The notes below the pieces were generated by a model. It was not told the DNA's origin. It searched no databases and was given only the letters and a program-made list of their open reading frames with translations. From positions 1 through 46,378 of the forward strand of contig JANJSZ010000078.1 of the NCBI GenBank assembly GCA_024711405.1: a stretch of DNA of 46,378 bases. Reading direction: 5' to 3'. The DNA is from Acidovorax sp. (lineage in GTDB: Bacteria > Pseudomonadota > Gammaproteobacteria > Burkholderiales > Burkholderiaceae_C). Positions 29,230 to 38,228 of this stretch are shown here, one piece after another. Made by a program: the position numbers and the translations under genes. Each line of letters opens with the position of its first letter. Position 1 is the stretch's first letter.

Positions 29230-30198
29230 ATGCTGTCACGCCGCCATTTCCTGGGCGCAAGCCTGGCCACCACCGTCTACGCAGCGGGCTCTTTTGTCCC
29301 TGCCTGGGCCCAGAACGCACCCCACTTCGGCACGCCCACCCTGCCCGACCCCGGCTTTCGCCGCATGAAGGTAGGCGATGCGGAGGTGATTGCGCTGAAC
29401 GACGGCGTCACGCGCCGCCCGCTGGGGGAAGAGTTTGTGAAGAACGCGCCCCTGGCCGGAGTGCGCTCCCTGCTGGCGTCCCAGGGCCTGCCTACGGACT
29501 ACATCGACGTGCCCTACACGCCCTTCCTCGTGGTGGCGGGTGCGCGCAAGATTCTTATCGACACCGGCCTGGGCGAGTTTGGCGGCCCCACCACGGGCAA
29601 GCTGCTGGAAAACCTGCGGGCAGCAGGCCTGCAGGCGACCGACATTGACACGGTGCTGATCAGCCATTTCCATGGCGACCACATCAACGGCCTGCGCAAC
29701 AAGGCGGGGGAATGGACCTTTCCCAAGGCCAAGGTGCTGGTGCCCGCCGCCGAGCACGCCTTCTGGATGGACGACGCCCGCATGGCCGCAGCCCCCGCAG
29801 GCATGAAGGGCGCGTTCGAGAACGTGCGCCGCACCTTTGCCACCATGCCCGCCGATACGCTGGTGCAGTTTGCTGCGGGGGCCGAGGTGGCACCCGGCAT
29901 CCAATCGGTGGCGGCCTATGGCCACACGCCCGGACACACCTTGTTCGAACTGAACTCGGCCGGCCAGAGTTTCTTTTATGTGGCGGACCTGACCAATGTG
30001 CCGGCCCTGTTCGCCCGCAACCCCGACTGGGCCGTGGCCTTTGACATGGACGCCGAAGCCGCACGCAAGGTGCGCCGCGAGATGTTCCAGCGCATCACGG
30101 CCCGCAATGCCATGCTGGGCGGCTTCCATTTCCCGTTCCCGGCGTTGGGCCGCATGGCGGCCTCGGGCAATGGCTATGCCTTCCAGCCTGCGGCCTGA
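29230..30198 (+). CDS. MBL-fold metallo-hydrolase, Tat-exported
   Basis: 322 residues. The N-terminus MLSRRHFLGASLATTVYAAG is a twin-arginine signal, with cleavage likely after AWA. The metal site is complete: H146-F-H148-G-D150-H151, then H232 and H236 in GHTPGH, D253 in YVADLTN and a late His in GGFHFP. This is the class of quorum-quenching lactonases, alkylsulfatase-like and other beta-lactamase-fold hydrolases; the substrate is unknown. GGAGAG lies just upstream of the chosen ATG. Export through Tat suggests a folded, metal-loaded periplasmic enzyme. Confidence 0.9.
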   Translation: MLSRRHFLGASLATTVYAAGSFVPAWAQNAPHFGTPTLPDPGFRRMKVGDAEVIALNDGVTRRPLGEEFVKNAPLAGVRSLLASQGLPTDYIDVPYTPFLVVAGARKILIDTGLGEFGGPTTGKLLENLRAAGLQATDIDTVLISHFHGDHINGLRNKAGEWTFPKAKVLVPAAEHAFWMDDARMAAAPAGMKGAFENVRRTFATMPADTLVQFAAGAEVAPGIQSVAAYGHTPGHTLFELNSAGQSFFYVADLTNVPALFARNPDWAVAFDMDAEAARKVRREMFQRITARNAMLGGFHFPFPALGRMAASGNGYAFQPAA

Positions 30199-30320
30199 CG
30201 CGCAGCCACCCGCTCCGGCATCGCCCTGCTCCTGTGGTGGTTCAACGCAGGTCCGCTGAAGAGCCTCGATTTCGGCTGTGGCCTAATATCCCCCTTTTTC
30301 CACTCCCTCAGAGACCTACC

Positions 30321-30491
30321 ATGGGCAACAAGATCGTCACCGAAGCAGACCGCAAGTACACCCCCCAACCCAAGCCCATGCCCGGCGTGAGCCTGCCTAC
30401 GTCTGGCCGTGGTCAGCGCGTCAGCCTGGAGCGTGGCGTGGCTACGCGCAGCAAGAAGAACCCCGGCAAGCGCTCCAAGAAGGGCGGCTGA
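30321..30491 (+). CDS. Small basic protein of unknown function
   Basis: 56 residues, very rich in Lys and Arg, with a C-terminal tail RSKKNPGKRSKKGG that looks suited to nucleic-acid binding. It has no hydrophobic segment. The chosen ATG follows CAGAGACCTACC, a moderate ribosome-binding context; an upstream in-frame GTG would add 29 residues of different character. A strong intrinsic terminator follows 35 bp after the stop, so the gene is probably its own transcription unit. I do not recognise the family with certainty; the function is unknown. Confidence 0.7.
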   Translation: MGNKIVTEADRKYTPQPKPMPGVSLPTSGRGQRVSLERGVATRSKKNPGKRSKKGG

Positions 30492-30526
30492 CCGGTCCGG
30501 CGGCCCCACAGGGCCACTGCGAAAAC

Positions 30527-30550
30527 AAGCCCTCTTCGGAGGGCTTTTTT
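30527..30550. terminator. Intrinsic terminator, probably bidirectional
   Basis: AAGCCCTC, a TTCG tetraloop and GAGGGCTT form an 8-bp stem followed by T residues on the plus strand. The A-rich left flank gives a weaker T tract on the minus strand, so it can also end the cox-like operon whose last gene stops at 30604. Confidence 0.88.
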
Positions 30551-30603
30551 CTGGGCGCCGCGCAGTGCAGCGCTGCGCACGGCCGCTGACACACCCGCAA
30601 CGC

Positions 30604-31686
30604 CTAGCGCACACCGCAGATCAACGCCCCAGGGTCGTTGGGCTGCACCTCGCGGGCCTGCTTGGCCTGGGCCACCGCCATGTCGCGCGGCAAGGTCACG
30701 CCGTTCTTGACCGCCAGGATTTCCGCCATCACGCTCACGGCGATTTCAGGGGGGGTTTTGCTGCCGATGTAGATGCCGATGGGGCCACGCAAGCGCGCAA
30801 GGCTCTGCGGCGTCTGGTCAAAGTGTTCGATCATGCGGGCCCGGCGCACCTCGTTGTTGCGGCGCGAGCCGATACCGCCCACATAGAACGCATCGGTGTT
30901 CAATGCCTCCAGCAGCGCCAGATCGTCGAGCTTGGGGTCATGCGTGAGTGCCACCACGCAGCTGCGGCGATCGGGCTTGAAGGCCAGTACCACATCGTCC
31001 GGCATGTCGCTCAGCACGGTGGCGCCGGGCACACCCCAGCTACCCCGGTATTCCTCGCGCGGATCACACACCGTCACCGCGAAGCCGTTGAACAGGGCCA
31101 TGGTCGCCAGGTACTCGGCCAGCTGGCCCGCACCGATCAGCAGCATCCGGTATTCGGGCCCGAAGGTGTTGGTGAGCTGCACCGCATCCACCACCAGGTC
31201 GCCAGGGGTATCGGCCAACGACAGGGTGACGCCGCCATCGGCCAGGCGCACGCTGCGCCGCATCAGCCGGCCCGCTTCGAGCGCCGCGACCAGCTCGGCC
31301 AGGCTGGCCGGATCGGGGTCGTACTCCAGCAGCAACTCCAGCGTGCCGCCGCAGGGCAGGCCAAAGCGGTGCGCCTCATCGGCAGACACACCATATTTGA
31401 CGAAGGATGGCGGGCCGCTGGGAATGCGGTGGTCCGCACCGGCGGTCGTATCGGCTGACGGCGCACCCTGCGCATAGGCCCGGGTGTGCCGGTCCATCAG
31501 ATCGTCCTCGATGCAGCCGCCCGACACCGAGCCCACCACCGCGCCGTCCTCGCACAGCGCCATGATGGAGCCCACCGGCCGGGGCGACGAGCCCCAGGTG
31601 CGCACCACCGTGGCCAAGAGCGCCCGCCGCCCCGCCGCCCGCCAGCCCTGCAGCGTGCGCAACACCATCACATCCAGGTTTTCCAT
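30604..31686 (-). CDS. xdhC: XdhC/CoxI-family molybdenum-hydroxylase maturation protein
   Basis: 360 residues. XdhC proteins bind the molybdenum cofactor, promote its sulfuration and deliver it to xanthine-oxidase-family enzymes. Seen: TWGSSPRPVGSIM and GSVSGGCIEDDL (52-63) of the N-terminal XdhC_CoxI domain, and a C-terminal Rossmann domain with LLIGAGQLAEYL (GAGQLA 185-190) and VGGIGSRRNNEVR. It is the last gene of the minus-strand cluster, 71 bp after coxG. Its presence suggests that the partner enzyme uses sulfurated Mo cofactor. Confidence 0.93.
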   Translation of the reverse strand: MENLDVMVLRTLQGWRAAGRRALLATVVRTWGSSPRPVGSIMALCEDGAVVGSVSGGCIEDDLMDRHTRAYAQGAPSADTTAGADHRIPSGPPSFVKYGVSADEAHRFGLPCGGTLELLLEYDPDPASLAELVAALEAGRLMRRSVRLADGGVTLSLADTPGDLVVDAVQLTNTFGPEYRMLLIGAGQLAEYLATMALFNGFAVTVCDPREEYRGSWGVPGATVLSDMPDDVVLAFKPDRRSCVVALTHDPKLDDLALLEALNTDAFYVGGIGSRRNNEVRRARMIEHFDQTPQSLARLRGPIGIYIGSKTPPEIAVSVMAEILAVKNGVTLPRDMAVAQAKQAREVQPNDPGALICGVR

Positions 31687-31757
31687 GGTTCACCCACCCA
31701 TCAAGATTGCTTGGCTCCTGCGTCCGCGACACCGGCACGCCCCAGGCCAGCGGGGAG

Positions 31758-32372
31758 TCAATTCCACCACCACGCCAACAGCGCCAGCGCCACCGCGCCA
31801 GCCACCCATACCCCTACCGGAATGCCAGCGGGGGGATGGCCACCATCCGCCGTTGCATCGCGCAATTGGTCGTATTCCGACGGTACCGTGTCCGCCGCAT
31901 CGTCACGCGGGTAGCGCCGCTGCATCTCGTTGTCAAAGCGCTTGAAGAAGTCTTCGGCCATGCCCTTGGCGACGCCATCGATCAGGCGCTGGCCCAGCTG
32001 GGCAATCTTGCCGCCCACGCTGGCTTGCACGGTGTAGTTCAGCTCGCAACTCTCCTGCCCTGCGCCATCGGCGGGCAATGGCACCAGCAAGACCCGCGCA
32101 TGGCCCTTGCCAAAGCCGGCCACGCCGCCCGAACCGTCAAAGGCGAGGGTGTAGCGCTCGGGCGGCACGATGTCGGCCAGCGTGATCTTGCCCGTGAATT
32201 TGGCCGACACGGGGCCGATCTTGACGGCCATGGCCACGGCGTACTGGTGCTCGCCCGTGGGCTCGACCTTGTCACAGCCGGGGATGCACAGCTTGAGCAC
32301 CTCGGGGTCGTTGAGCGCATCCCAGGCCTGTTGCTGGCTGACGGCAAGGGTGCGGGTCGCTTGCATTTCCAT
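31758..32372 (-). CDS. coxG: CoxG-like SRPBCC-domain protein with C-terminal membrane anchor
   Basis: 204 residues. The N-terminal SRPBCC/CoxG domain (about 1-150) contains the family hallmark DPEVLKLCIPGCDKVEPTG. A linker follows, then a single C-terminal hydrophobic helix (VGVWVAGAVALALLAWWW) that would anchor the protein in the membrane. In carboxydotrophs CoxG helps recruit CO dehydrogenase to the membrane. Start 32372 is backed by AGAGGAA eight bases upstream. An alternative ATG at 32414 overlaps the coxE stop as ATGA and would add 14 residues. Confidence 0.9.
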   Translation of the reverse strand: MEMQATRTLAVSQQQAWDALNDPEVLKLCIPGCDKVEPTGEHQYAVAMAVKIGPVSAKFTGKITLADIVPPERYTLAFDGSGGVAGFGKGHARVLLVPLPADGAGQESCELNYTVQASVGGKIAQLGQRLIDGVAKGMAEDFFKRFDNEMQRRYPRDDAADTVPSEYDQLRDATADGGHPPAGIPVGVWVAGAVALALLAWWWN

Positions 32373-32410
32373 GGCGGATTCCTCTCGTGTTTTGGTTTCC
32401 CTGAAATCGG

Positions 32411-33634
32411 TCATTGCCGGAGCAAGGCGGCCAGGCTGGCCGCCAGGTCCTGCAAGCGGCTGAGGTTGTGCACGGCCACCATGCCATGGGCCTGGCGGTG
32501 CAGCTCGGCCGCCCCGCGCGCCGTCGGTGCGTAGCCCTCAAAGCGCAGCAGCGGGTTGAGCCACAGCAGCCGGCCTGCGTGGCGGCGCAGCCAGCCCAGC
32601 TCCTGCGCCAGCACCTCGGGCGGGCCGGTGTCCAGCCCGTCGCTGATGAGCAGCACCAGCGTGCGCCGCCCCACCAGCCGCCGGGCATGCTGCGCGCGCA
32701 GCTGGGCCAGGCACTCACCCATGCGGGTGCCGCCGGCAAAGTCGTGGATGGCATGGCTGGCCGCCTGCAGCATGGCATCGGTGTCGGCCAGGCGAAAGGC
32801 GGGCGTGAGGTCGGTCAGGCCTGTGCCAAAGGCAAACACATCGCGGCGCACGACGGCACCCGTGTGGCGCGGCGCGGTGGCGGCGTGCAAGAAGGCCAGC
32901 AGCAGGCGCGCATAGCGCTCCATGGAGCCGGACACATCCACCAGCACCAGCAGCGGCAGGGGTTGCTGGCGCCGCTGCAGCAAGGGCACACGCAGCACCT
33001 CGCCACCGCTGCGGGCGGCCAGGTGCATGGCGCCGGGCCAGTGCGGGCGGCTGCCGCGCAGGCCCGGCCGGGTGCGGCGGGCGGCATAGTGCGGCAAAGG
33101 CAAAGGGATGTCGCGCGCCAGGCGCTCGACCAGCAGGTACTCGCTGGCCGAGAGCTGGTTGAAGTCGGCCTGGCGCAGGCGCTGCAGGTCGCTGGCCGTC
33201 ATGGCGGCATCGAAATCCACCTTGTCGTCCTCGCGCGGCGGTGGCGCGTTGCGGGCGGCGCGCACGGGTGCCAGGGCTTCGCTGACGCGGGGGCTGCGCT
33301 TGGCGGGCTCGGCCCTGGACTCAGCGCTGGGCAGCATTTGCGCGAGCAGCTTTTGCGCCACATTGGGGTTGCGAAAGTACGCGTCGAACAGCTCGCGGAA
33401 CACCATGCGGTCCTGCTCGCGGCTGACCAGCACGGCCTCCAGCGCGGCACTGAAATCCTCGCGCCGCAGACCCACCAGCATCACGGCCTGCTGGGCCAGT
33501 GCCATGCGCGCGGCGTCCACGCGCACACCGGCGCGGCGCAGGGTGCGGCCAAAGCCGCTCAGGTTGTCGGCCAGCTTGCCGGTGCGGGCATCGCCCAGCT
33601 GCGAGATCGGGGAGATCGTTGCGCCCTGCGCCAT
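32411..33634 (-). CDS. coxE: CoxE-like VWA-domain protein
   Basis: 407 residues, COG3552. The C-terminal half is a von Willebrand factor A domain with MIDAS motif LVDVSGSMERY (DVSGS at 233-237) and later LLISDGLDTGPPE. CoxE works with the MoxR ATPase CoxD to assemble the [CuSMoO2] or Mo active site of CoxL-type enzymes. Start 33634 has GAGGGC upstream; an in-frame ATG at 33658 would overlap the moxR gene by 14 bp. It is tightly linked to both neighbours. Confidence 0.9.
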   Translation of the reverse strand: MAQGATISPISQLGDARTGKLADNLSGFGRTLRRAGVRVDAARMALAQQAVMLVGLRREDFSAALEAVLVSREQDRMVFRELFDAYFRNPNVAQKLLAQMLPSAESRAEPAKRSPRVSEALAPVRAARNAPPPREDDKVDFDAAMTASDLQRLRQADFNQLSASEYLLVERLARDIPLPLPHYAARRTRPGLRGSRPHWPGAMHLAARSGGEVLRVPLLQRRQQPLPLLVLVDVSGSMERYARLLLAFLHAATAPRHTGAVVRRDVFAFGTGLTDLTPAFRLADTDAMLQAASHAIHDFAGGTRMGECLAQLRAQHARRLVGRRTLVLLISDGLDTGPPEVLAQELGWLRRHAGRLLWLNPLLRFEGYAPTARGAAELHRQAHGMVAVHNLSRLQDLAASLAALLRQ

Positions 33635-33644
33635 GGCTGCGCCC

Positions 33645-34661
33645 TCAGGCACCGGCATCGACGGGCTGCAGCAACTGCACCGCCATGTCGCGCGTGAGCG
33701 CCGCCACGTCCTCGCGCTGCTTGAACAGAATGCCGGCGGTGTCCGAAACCACCTCCGGGTCCACCACGATGGTGTCCAGCGCCACCAGCGCCTTGGCCCA
33801 TTCCACGCTCTCGGCAATACCGGGGGCGCGCTGAAAAGCGTTGGCAAACGGCTGGCTGCGCAGGCGGCCCACAAAATCGGCCACCTGCTGCGCCAACGCC
33901 GCACTGGCGCCCGGCACCTGTGCGCGCACGATGGCCAGCTCGCGCTCGCGCTCGGGGTAGTCGAGCCAGTGGTACAGGCAGCGGCGCTTGACGGCGTCGT
34001 GCAGATCGCGCGTGCGGTTGCTGGTGAGAATGGTGACCGGCGTGGCCGTGGCGCGCACGGTGCCGATCTCGGGGATGCTCACCTGGTACTCGCCCAGGTA
34101 TTCAAGCAAAAAGGCCTCGAAAGGCTCGTCGGCGCGGTCCACCTCGTCGATCAACAGCACGGCGCCCGGCGCGGGAGCCTGCAGCGCCTGCAGCAGGGGG
34201 CGGCGGATGAGGTAGCGGTCCTGGTAGACCTCTGCCTCGATATCGCGCAAGGCGCCAGCTGTGGTGACTGCCGAGCCGCCGCCGGGCCGCCCCAAGGCGG
34301 CGAGCGCCCCCTCGGGGGGCAGCGAGGACACGCCAGTGCCGAGCGTGGGGGTCGACAGTTCAGCCGCACGCATGTGCAGCAGTTGCGCCGCGTAGTTCCA
34401 TTCGTACAGCGCCTCGCGCTGCTCCAGGCCGTCGTAGCACTGCAGGCGGATCAGGCTGCGCGCCAGCACCTTGGAGAGCGCCTGGGCCAGCGCCGTCTTG
34501 CCCACGCCGGGCTCACCCTCCAGCAACAAAGGCCGCTGCAGCCTGAGCGCCAGGAACACCGCCGTGGCCAGCCGCCGGTCGGCAAAATAGCCCACCTCCT
34601 GCAGGAATTGCACCAGGGCATCGATGGAAACCGGGACTGGTGCGGCGACAGACGAATTCAT
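33645..34661 (-). CDS. coxD: CoxD-like MoxR AAA+ ATPase carrying a repeat-encoded insertion
   Basis: 338 residues. Walker A GEPGVGKT (49-56), Walker B AVLLIDEVDRADE (168-177), sensor 1 with TSNRTRDLHDAVKRRC (213-228) and the HWLDYPE segment that follows. It is a chaperone-type AAA+ ATPase paired with CoxE. Residues about 102-135 (AELSTPTLGTGVSSLPPEGA and onward) do not look like MoxR sequence and are encoded by a GC-rich dispersed repeat (34275-34353). The flanks AAQLLHMRAAE and ALRDIEAEVYQDRY would join normally without it. The frame is kept. The start codon abuts another repeat and no good Shine-Dalgarno is seen, so expression may be reduced. Confidence 0.9.
   Translation of the reverse strand: MNSSVAAPVPVSIDALVQFLQEVGYFADRRLATAVFLALRLQRPLLLEGEPGVGKTALAQALSKVLARSLIRLQCYDGLEQREALYEWNYAAQLLHMRAAELSTPTLGTGVSSLPPEGALAALGRPGGGSAVTTAGALRDIEAEVYQDRYLIRRPLLQALQAPAPGAVLLIDEVDRADEPFEAFLLEYLGEYQVSIPEIGTVRATATPVTILTSNRTRDLHDAVKRRCLYHWLDYPERERELAIVRAQVPGASAALAQQVADFVGRLRSQPFANAFQRAPGIAESVEWAKALVALDTIVVDPEVVSDTAGILFKQREDVAALTRDMAVQLLQPVDAGA
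34275..34353. repeat. GC-rich dispersed repeat inside the moxR coding sequence
   Basis: The stretch contains GGGCCGCCCCAAGGCGGCGA, CCCCCTCGGGGGG and GAGCGTGGGGG. Its layout resembles the repeats at 34782-34877 and 35746-35819, which also carry GGGCCGCCCC at one end and a G-run at the other. It keeps the reading frame open and adds about 26-34 residues to the MoxR protein. Confidence 0.6.
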
Positions 34662-34726
34662 TGCTACTTAATTAATAGCTTTTAGCGCTTATTTCATAAG
34701 CACTAGAGGCCAATTTGATCAAAATT
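34661..34726 (+). repeat. Dispersed palindromic repeat, best copy, upstream of moxR
   Basis: It contains two imperfect palindromes in series, GCTACTTAATTAATAGC and AGCGCTTATTTCATAAGCAC, then AGAGGCCAATTTGATCAAAA. Its base composition is much more AT-rich than the flanks. The copy at 40058-40122 matches it in reverse complement over the full length. It begins at the moxR ATG and so forms the 5' leader of that gene. Confidence 0.75.
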
Positions 34727-34781
34727 ACCGCTACGAAAAAGCACAGGCTGCCGATACTGGCACAGCCTGCGCCAGCGCCCC

Positions 34782-34877
34782 CCGCGCAAGGGCCGCCCCG
34801 CCGCGCTGGCGGGGGCCCCCGTCCCGAAGTGCGCTGCAATTCGACAGACGGGGGAAGGCGCGAAGCGACTCAGGGGG
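34782..34877. repeat. GC-rich dispersed repeat at the coxM 3' end
   Basis: It shares GCGCAAGGGCCGCCCCGCCG with the copy at 35746-35819, plus a second shared block GGAAGGCGCGAAGCGACTCA followed by GGGGGT. The coxM TGA (34870-34872) is in this second block, read on the minus strand as CCCCCTGAGTCGCTTCGCGC. The middle differs between copies. Confidence 0.75.
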
Positions 34878-35667
34878 TTGCCATCAATTTTTCCACGGCC
34901 CGCTGGGTCTGCACGCTGATCAGGTTGGCGCGGTAGGCAGCACTGGCGTGGATGTCAGCGTTGAGCTCGCTCGCGTCGATCTTCACGGCAGCGGCCGATG
35001 CCGGCGTGAAACTCTGGTTGAGCGCCGCCTCCAGCCCCGCATGGCGAAACACGCAGCTGGCCGCGCCCGTGACGGCCACGCGCACACCGCTGTCGGTCTG
35101 CGCCACGAACACGCCCACCAGCGAGAAGCGCGAAGCCGCCTGCTTGAACTTCAGGTAGGCCGCGCGCTTGGGGATGGGGAAGCGGATGGCCGTGATGAGC
35201 TCGCCCTCTTCCAGCGCCGTGGTGAACATGCCCACAAAGAAATCGTCGGCCGCGATCTCGCGCCGGTGGGTGATCACGGTGGCGCCCAGGCCCAGCACGG
35301 CGCTGGGGTAGCAAGCGGCGGGATCGTTGTTGGCCACCGATCCGCCGAGCGTTCCGCGCGCCCGCACCTGGCGGTCACCGATGTGGGCAGCCAGGTCGGC
35401 CAGCGCGGGAATGGCGGCTTTTACATCGGCATTGCTGGCCACGTCGGCGTGGCGCGCCATGGCACCGATGACCAGCGCGCTGCCTTCGCGGCGGATGCCC
35501 GCCAGCTCGGGAATGCCGTTGAGGTCGACCACCTGCCCGGGGTTGGCCAGGCGCAGGCGCATGGAGGGCAGCAGGCTTTGCCCGCCGGCCAGCAGCTTGC
35601 CGCCCTGGGCGATGTGTTGCGCAGCAGCAGCGGTGGAGGTGGGCGCTTCAAAGGTGAATGCGTACAT
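34870..35667 (-). CDS. coxM: CoxM-like FAD-binding subunit of a molybdenum hydroxylase
   Basis: 265 residues, a little shorter than the usual 280-290. The FAD-binding motifs are KLLAGGQSLLPSMRLR (AGG at 27-29) and RGTLGGSVANNDPAACYPS (104-122), as in the medium subunits of CO dehydrogenase and xanthine-dehydrogenase-type enzymes. It passes electrons from the Fe-S subunit to the final acceptor. AGGAG lies six bases upstream of the ATG. The final Thr-Pro-stop is encoded by the edge of a GC-rich repeat, so the natural C-terminus may have been replaced, which would fit the short length. Confidence 0.93.
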   Translation of the reverse strand: MYAFTFEAPTSTAAAAQHIAQGGKLLAGGQSLLPSMRLRLANPGQVVDLNGIPELAGIRREGSALVIGAMARHADVASNADVKAAIPALADLAAHIGDRQVRARGTLGGSVANNDPAACYPSAVLGLGATVITHRREIAADDFFVGMFTTALEEGELITAIRFPIPKRAAYLKFKQAASRFSLVGVFVAQTDSGVRVAVTGAASCVFRHAGLEAALNQSFTPASAAAVKIDASELNADIHASAAYRANLISVQTQRAVEKLMATP

Positions 35668-35745
35668 AGGGAACTCCTGTCAGTTTTCATGCTGCGACAG
35701 CAAAGGCTCGCAACCGGTGAAAAACGCGCGGCAAAGGCCAGCGGC

Positions 35746-35819
35746 CGCCGCGCAAGGGCCGCCCCGCCGCGCTGGCGGCGTCCCCCTGGAGAGGGAAGGC
35801 GCGAAGCGACTCAGGGGGT
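35746..35819. repeat. GC-rich dispersed repeat between coxL and coxM
   Basis: It carries the same two conserved blocks as the 34782-34877 copy, with a shorter middle. It starts just after the coxL stop codon (35823-35825). On the coding strand its CCCCCTGAG edge provides a second in-frame TGA, 15 bp after the coxL TGA. Confidence 0.75.
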
Positions 35820-35822
35820 GTT

Positions 35823-38210
35823 TCATGTTTTGGCGCTTTGGATGGCTTCCCACACACGGTGCGGCGATGCGGGCATGTCAAAGTCGCGCACACCCAGCGG
35901 GCGCAGGGCGTCGAGCACGGCGTTGATCACGGCAGGCGGCGAGCCGATGGCCCCGGCCTCGCCGCAACCCTTGGTGCCCAGCGGGTTGTGTGTGCAGGGC
36001 GTGCACACATGGCCCAGCTGGAAGGTGGGGAAGTCGTCGGCGCGCGGCATGGCGTAGTCCATGAAGCTGCCGGTGAGCAGCTGGCCGGTTTCGCGGTCGT
36101 ACACGCAGTTTTCCAGCAGCGCCTGGCCAATGCCCTGCACCAGGCCGCCGTGCACCTGGCCCTCCACGATCATGGGGTTGATGATGGTGCCGAAGTCGTC
36201 CACCGCAGTGAACCTGTCCACGCGGGTGAAGCCCGTGGCCGGGTCCACCTCCACCTCGCAGATGTAGGTGCCCGCAGGAAAGGTGAAGTTGGTCGGGTCG
36301 TAGAACGCGGTTTCGTTCAAACCCGGTTCGAGCTTGTCGAGCGGGTAGTTGTGCGGCACATAGGCCGTGAGTGCCACCTGGCCAAAGGGGATCTTCTTGT
36401 CGGTGCCGCGCACGGTGAACTCGCCGCCGCTGAAGTCGATGTCGGCGTCGCTGGCTTCCATCAGGTGCGCGGCGATCTTCTTGGCCTTGGCCTCGATCTT
36501 GTCCAGCGCCTTCATGATGGCCGCGCCACCCACGCTGATGGAACGCGAGCCGTAGGTGCCCATGCCAAACGGCACGCGGCCCGTGTCGCCGTGCACGATG
36601 TCCACGTTCTCCACCGGAATGCCCAGGCGCGCGGCCACCACCTGCGCAAACGTGGTTTCATGCCCCTGGCCGTGGCTGTGCGAGCCGGTGAACACCGTCA
36701 CGCTGCCCGTGGGATGCACGCGCACCTCGCCGCATTCGAACAGCCCGGCGCGCGCGCCCAGGGCGCCCGCGATGTTGGACGGTGCAATGCCGCAGGCCTC
36801 GATGTAGCTGCTGTAGCCGATGCCACGCTGGAGGCCCTTGGCCGCGTTGGCCGCCCGGCGTGCGGCAAAGCCCGCCACATCGGCCAGCTGCTCGGCCTGC
36901 GCCATGCAGGCGTGGTAGTCGCCAATGTCGTATTGCAGCGCCACCGGCGTCTGGTAGGGGAAGCTGGTGATGAAGTTGCGCTTGCGGATCTCGTCTTGCG
37001 CCAGCCCCATGTCCCAGGCGCAGCGCGAGACCAGGCGCTCGAGCAGGTAGGTGGCCTCGGGCCGGCCCGCGCCGCGGTAGGCATCCACCGGGGCCGTGTT
37101 GGTGAACCAGGCATCCACTTCCACATGGACCTGCGGTGTGCTGTATTGCCCGGCCAGCAGCGTGGCATACAGGATGGTGGGCACCGCGCTGGCAAAGGTG
37201 GAAAGATAAGCGCCCACGTTCGCATCGGTGTGCACGCGCAGGGCCAGGAACTTGCCGTTGGCGTCCATGGCCATTTCGGCGTGGCTCACATGGTCGCGGC
37301 CATGCGCATCCGAGAGGAAGGACTCGCTGCGGTCGGCCACCCACTTGATGTTGCGGTTGAGCTTTTTGGCGGCCCAGGTCAGGCACACGTCTTCGGCATA
37401 CAAAAAGATCTTGGAGCCAAAGCCGCCGCCCACATCGGGGGCGATCACGCGCACCTTGTGCTCGGGCAGGCCCATCACAAAGGCCGTCATCAAGAGGCGC
37501 TCGACATGCGGGTTCTGGTTGCTCACATAGAGCGTGTATTCGTCGTTCGCGCGGCTGTAGCTGCCAATGGCGGCGCGCGGCTCCATGGCGTTGGGGATCA
37601 GGCGGTTGTTGACCAGGTCGAGCTTCGTCACATGCGCGGCGCTGGCGAACACGGCGTCCACCGCGCCCTTGTCGCCAATCGCCCATTTGAAGCAATGGTT
37701 GTCGGGTGCGATGTCGTGCACCACCGCACCGGCCACCTTGCCGGCTGCGGCATCGGCCACGTTGACCACGGCGGGCAGCACGTCGTAGTCCACCTCCACC
37801 AGCTCGGCGGCGTCGCGCGCCTGCTGCTGGGTCTGCGCCACCACCATGGCCACATGGTCGCCCACGTAGCGCACCTTGCCTTGCGCCAGGATGGGGTGTG
37901 GCGGCTCCTTCATGGGCTCGCCATTGGTGCTGGTGATGAGCCAGCCGCAGGGCAGGCCGTTGATTCTGTCAGCGGCCACATCGGCGCCGGTGAAAACGCC
38001 CAGCACGCCCGGCGCGGCCTGGGCGGCGCTGACGTTGATGCTGTTGATGTTGGCGTGCGCGTGCGGCGAGCGCACGAACACCGCGTGGCTTTGCGCGGCC
38101 AGCACCACGTCGTCGGTGTACTGGCCCGCACCGGTCAGGAAGCGGTAGTCTTCCTTGCGCTTGAGCGGCTCACCGATGTGCGGCAGCTTGGAAAAATCGG
38201 ATGCACCCAT
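35823..38210 (-). CDS. coxL: CoxL-like molybdopterin-binding subunit (form II)
   Basis: 795 residues, the catalytic subunit of a xanthine-oxidase-family hydroxylase. Seen: GGGFGSK (261-267), the active-site loop AYRGAGR (377-383), [11 protein letters not shown] (510-520) and the catalytic Glu751 in [10 protein letters not shown]. True aerobic CO dehydrogenases (form I) have AYRCSFR, with the Cys that binds copper. AYRGAGR marks form II, whose substrates are mostly unknown and may be purines, nicotinate-like rings or aldehydes. GGGGAG lies seven bases before the ATG. The gene is 18 bp after coxS. No signal peptide: cytoplasmic. Confidence 0.94.
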   Translation of the reverse strand: MGASDFSKLPHIGEPLKRKEDYRFLTGAGQYTDDVVLAAQSHAVFVRSPHAHANINSINVSAAQAAPGVLGVFTGADVAADRINGLPCGWLITSTNGEPMKEPPHPILAQGKVRYVGDHVAMVVAQTQQQARDAAELVEVDYDVLPAVVNVADAAAGKVAGAVVHDIAPDNHCFKWAIGDKGAVDAVFASAAHVTKLDLVNNRLIPNAMEPRAAIGSYSRANDEYTLYVSNQNPHVERLLMTAFVMGLPEHKVRVIAPDVGGGFGSKIFLYAEDVCLTWAAKKLNRNIKWVADRSESFLSDAHGRDHVSHAEMAMDANGKFLALRVHTDANVGAYLSTFASAVPTILYATLLAGQYSTPQVHVEVDAWFTNTAPVDAYRGAGRPEATYLLERLVSRCAWDMGLAQDEIRKRNFITSFPYQTPVALQYDIGDYHACMAQAEQLADVAGFAARRAANAAKGLQRGIGYSSYIEACGIAPSNIAGALGARAGLFECGEVRVHPTGSVTVFTGSHSHGQGHETTFAQVVAARLGIPVENVDIVHGDTGRVPFGMGTYGSRSISVGGAAIMKALDKIEAKAKKIAAHLMEASDADIDFSGGEFTVRGTDKKIPFGQVALTAYVPHNYPLDKLEPGLNETAFYDPTNFTFPAGTYICEVEVDPATGFTRVDRFTAVDDFGTIINPMIVEGQVHGGLVQGIGQALLENCVYDRETGQLLTGSFMDYAMPRADDFPTFQLGHVCTPCTHNPLGTKGCGEAGAIGSPPAVINAVLDALRPLGVRDFDMPASPHRVWEAIQSAKT

Positions 38211-38228
38211 GGTTGTTCTCCCCTGTGT

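Noticed and set aside
30604-31686. Xanthine dehydrogenase operon based on XdhC
   Set aside because: CoxD, CoxE and CoxG are present and the S, L and M subunits are separate in Cox order; XdhC-type proteins also occur in Cox clusters.
35823-38210. Genuine aerobic CO dehydrogenase large subunit
   Set aside because: The copper-binding Cys loop AYRCSFR is replaced by AYRGAGR, the mark of form II, so CO oxidation as the main role is not supported.
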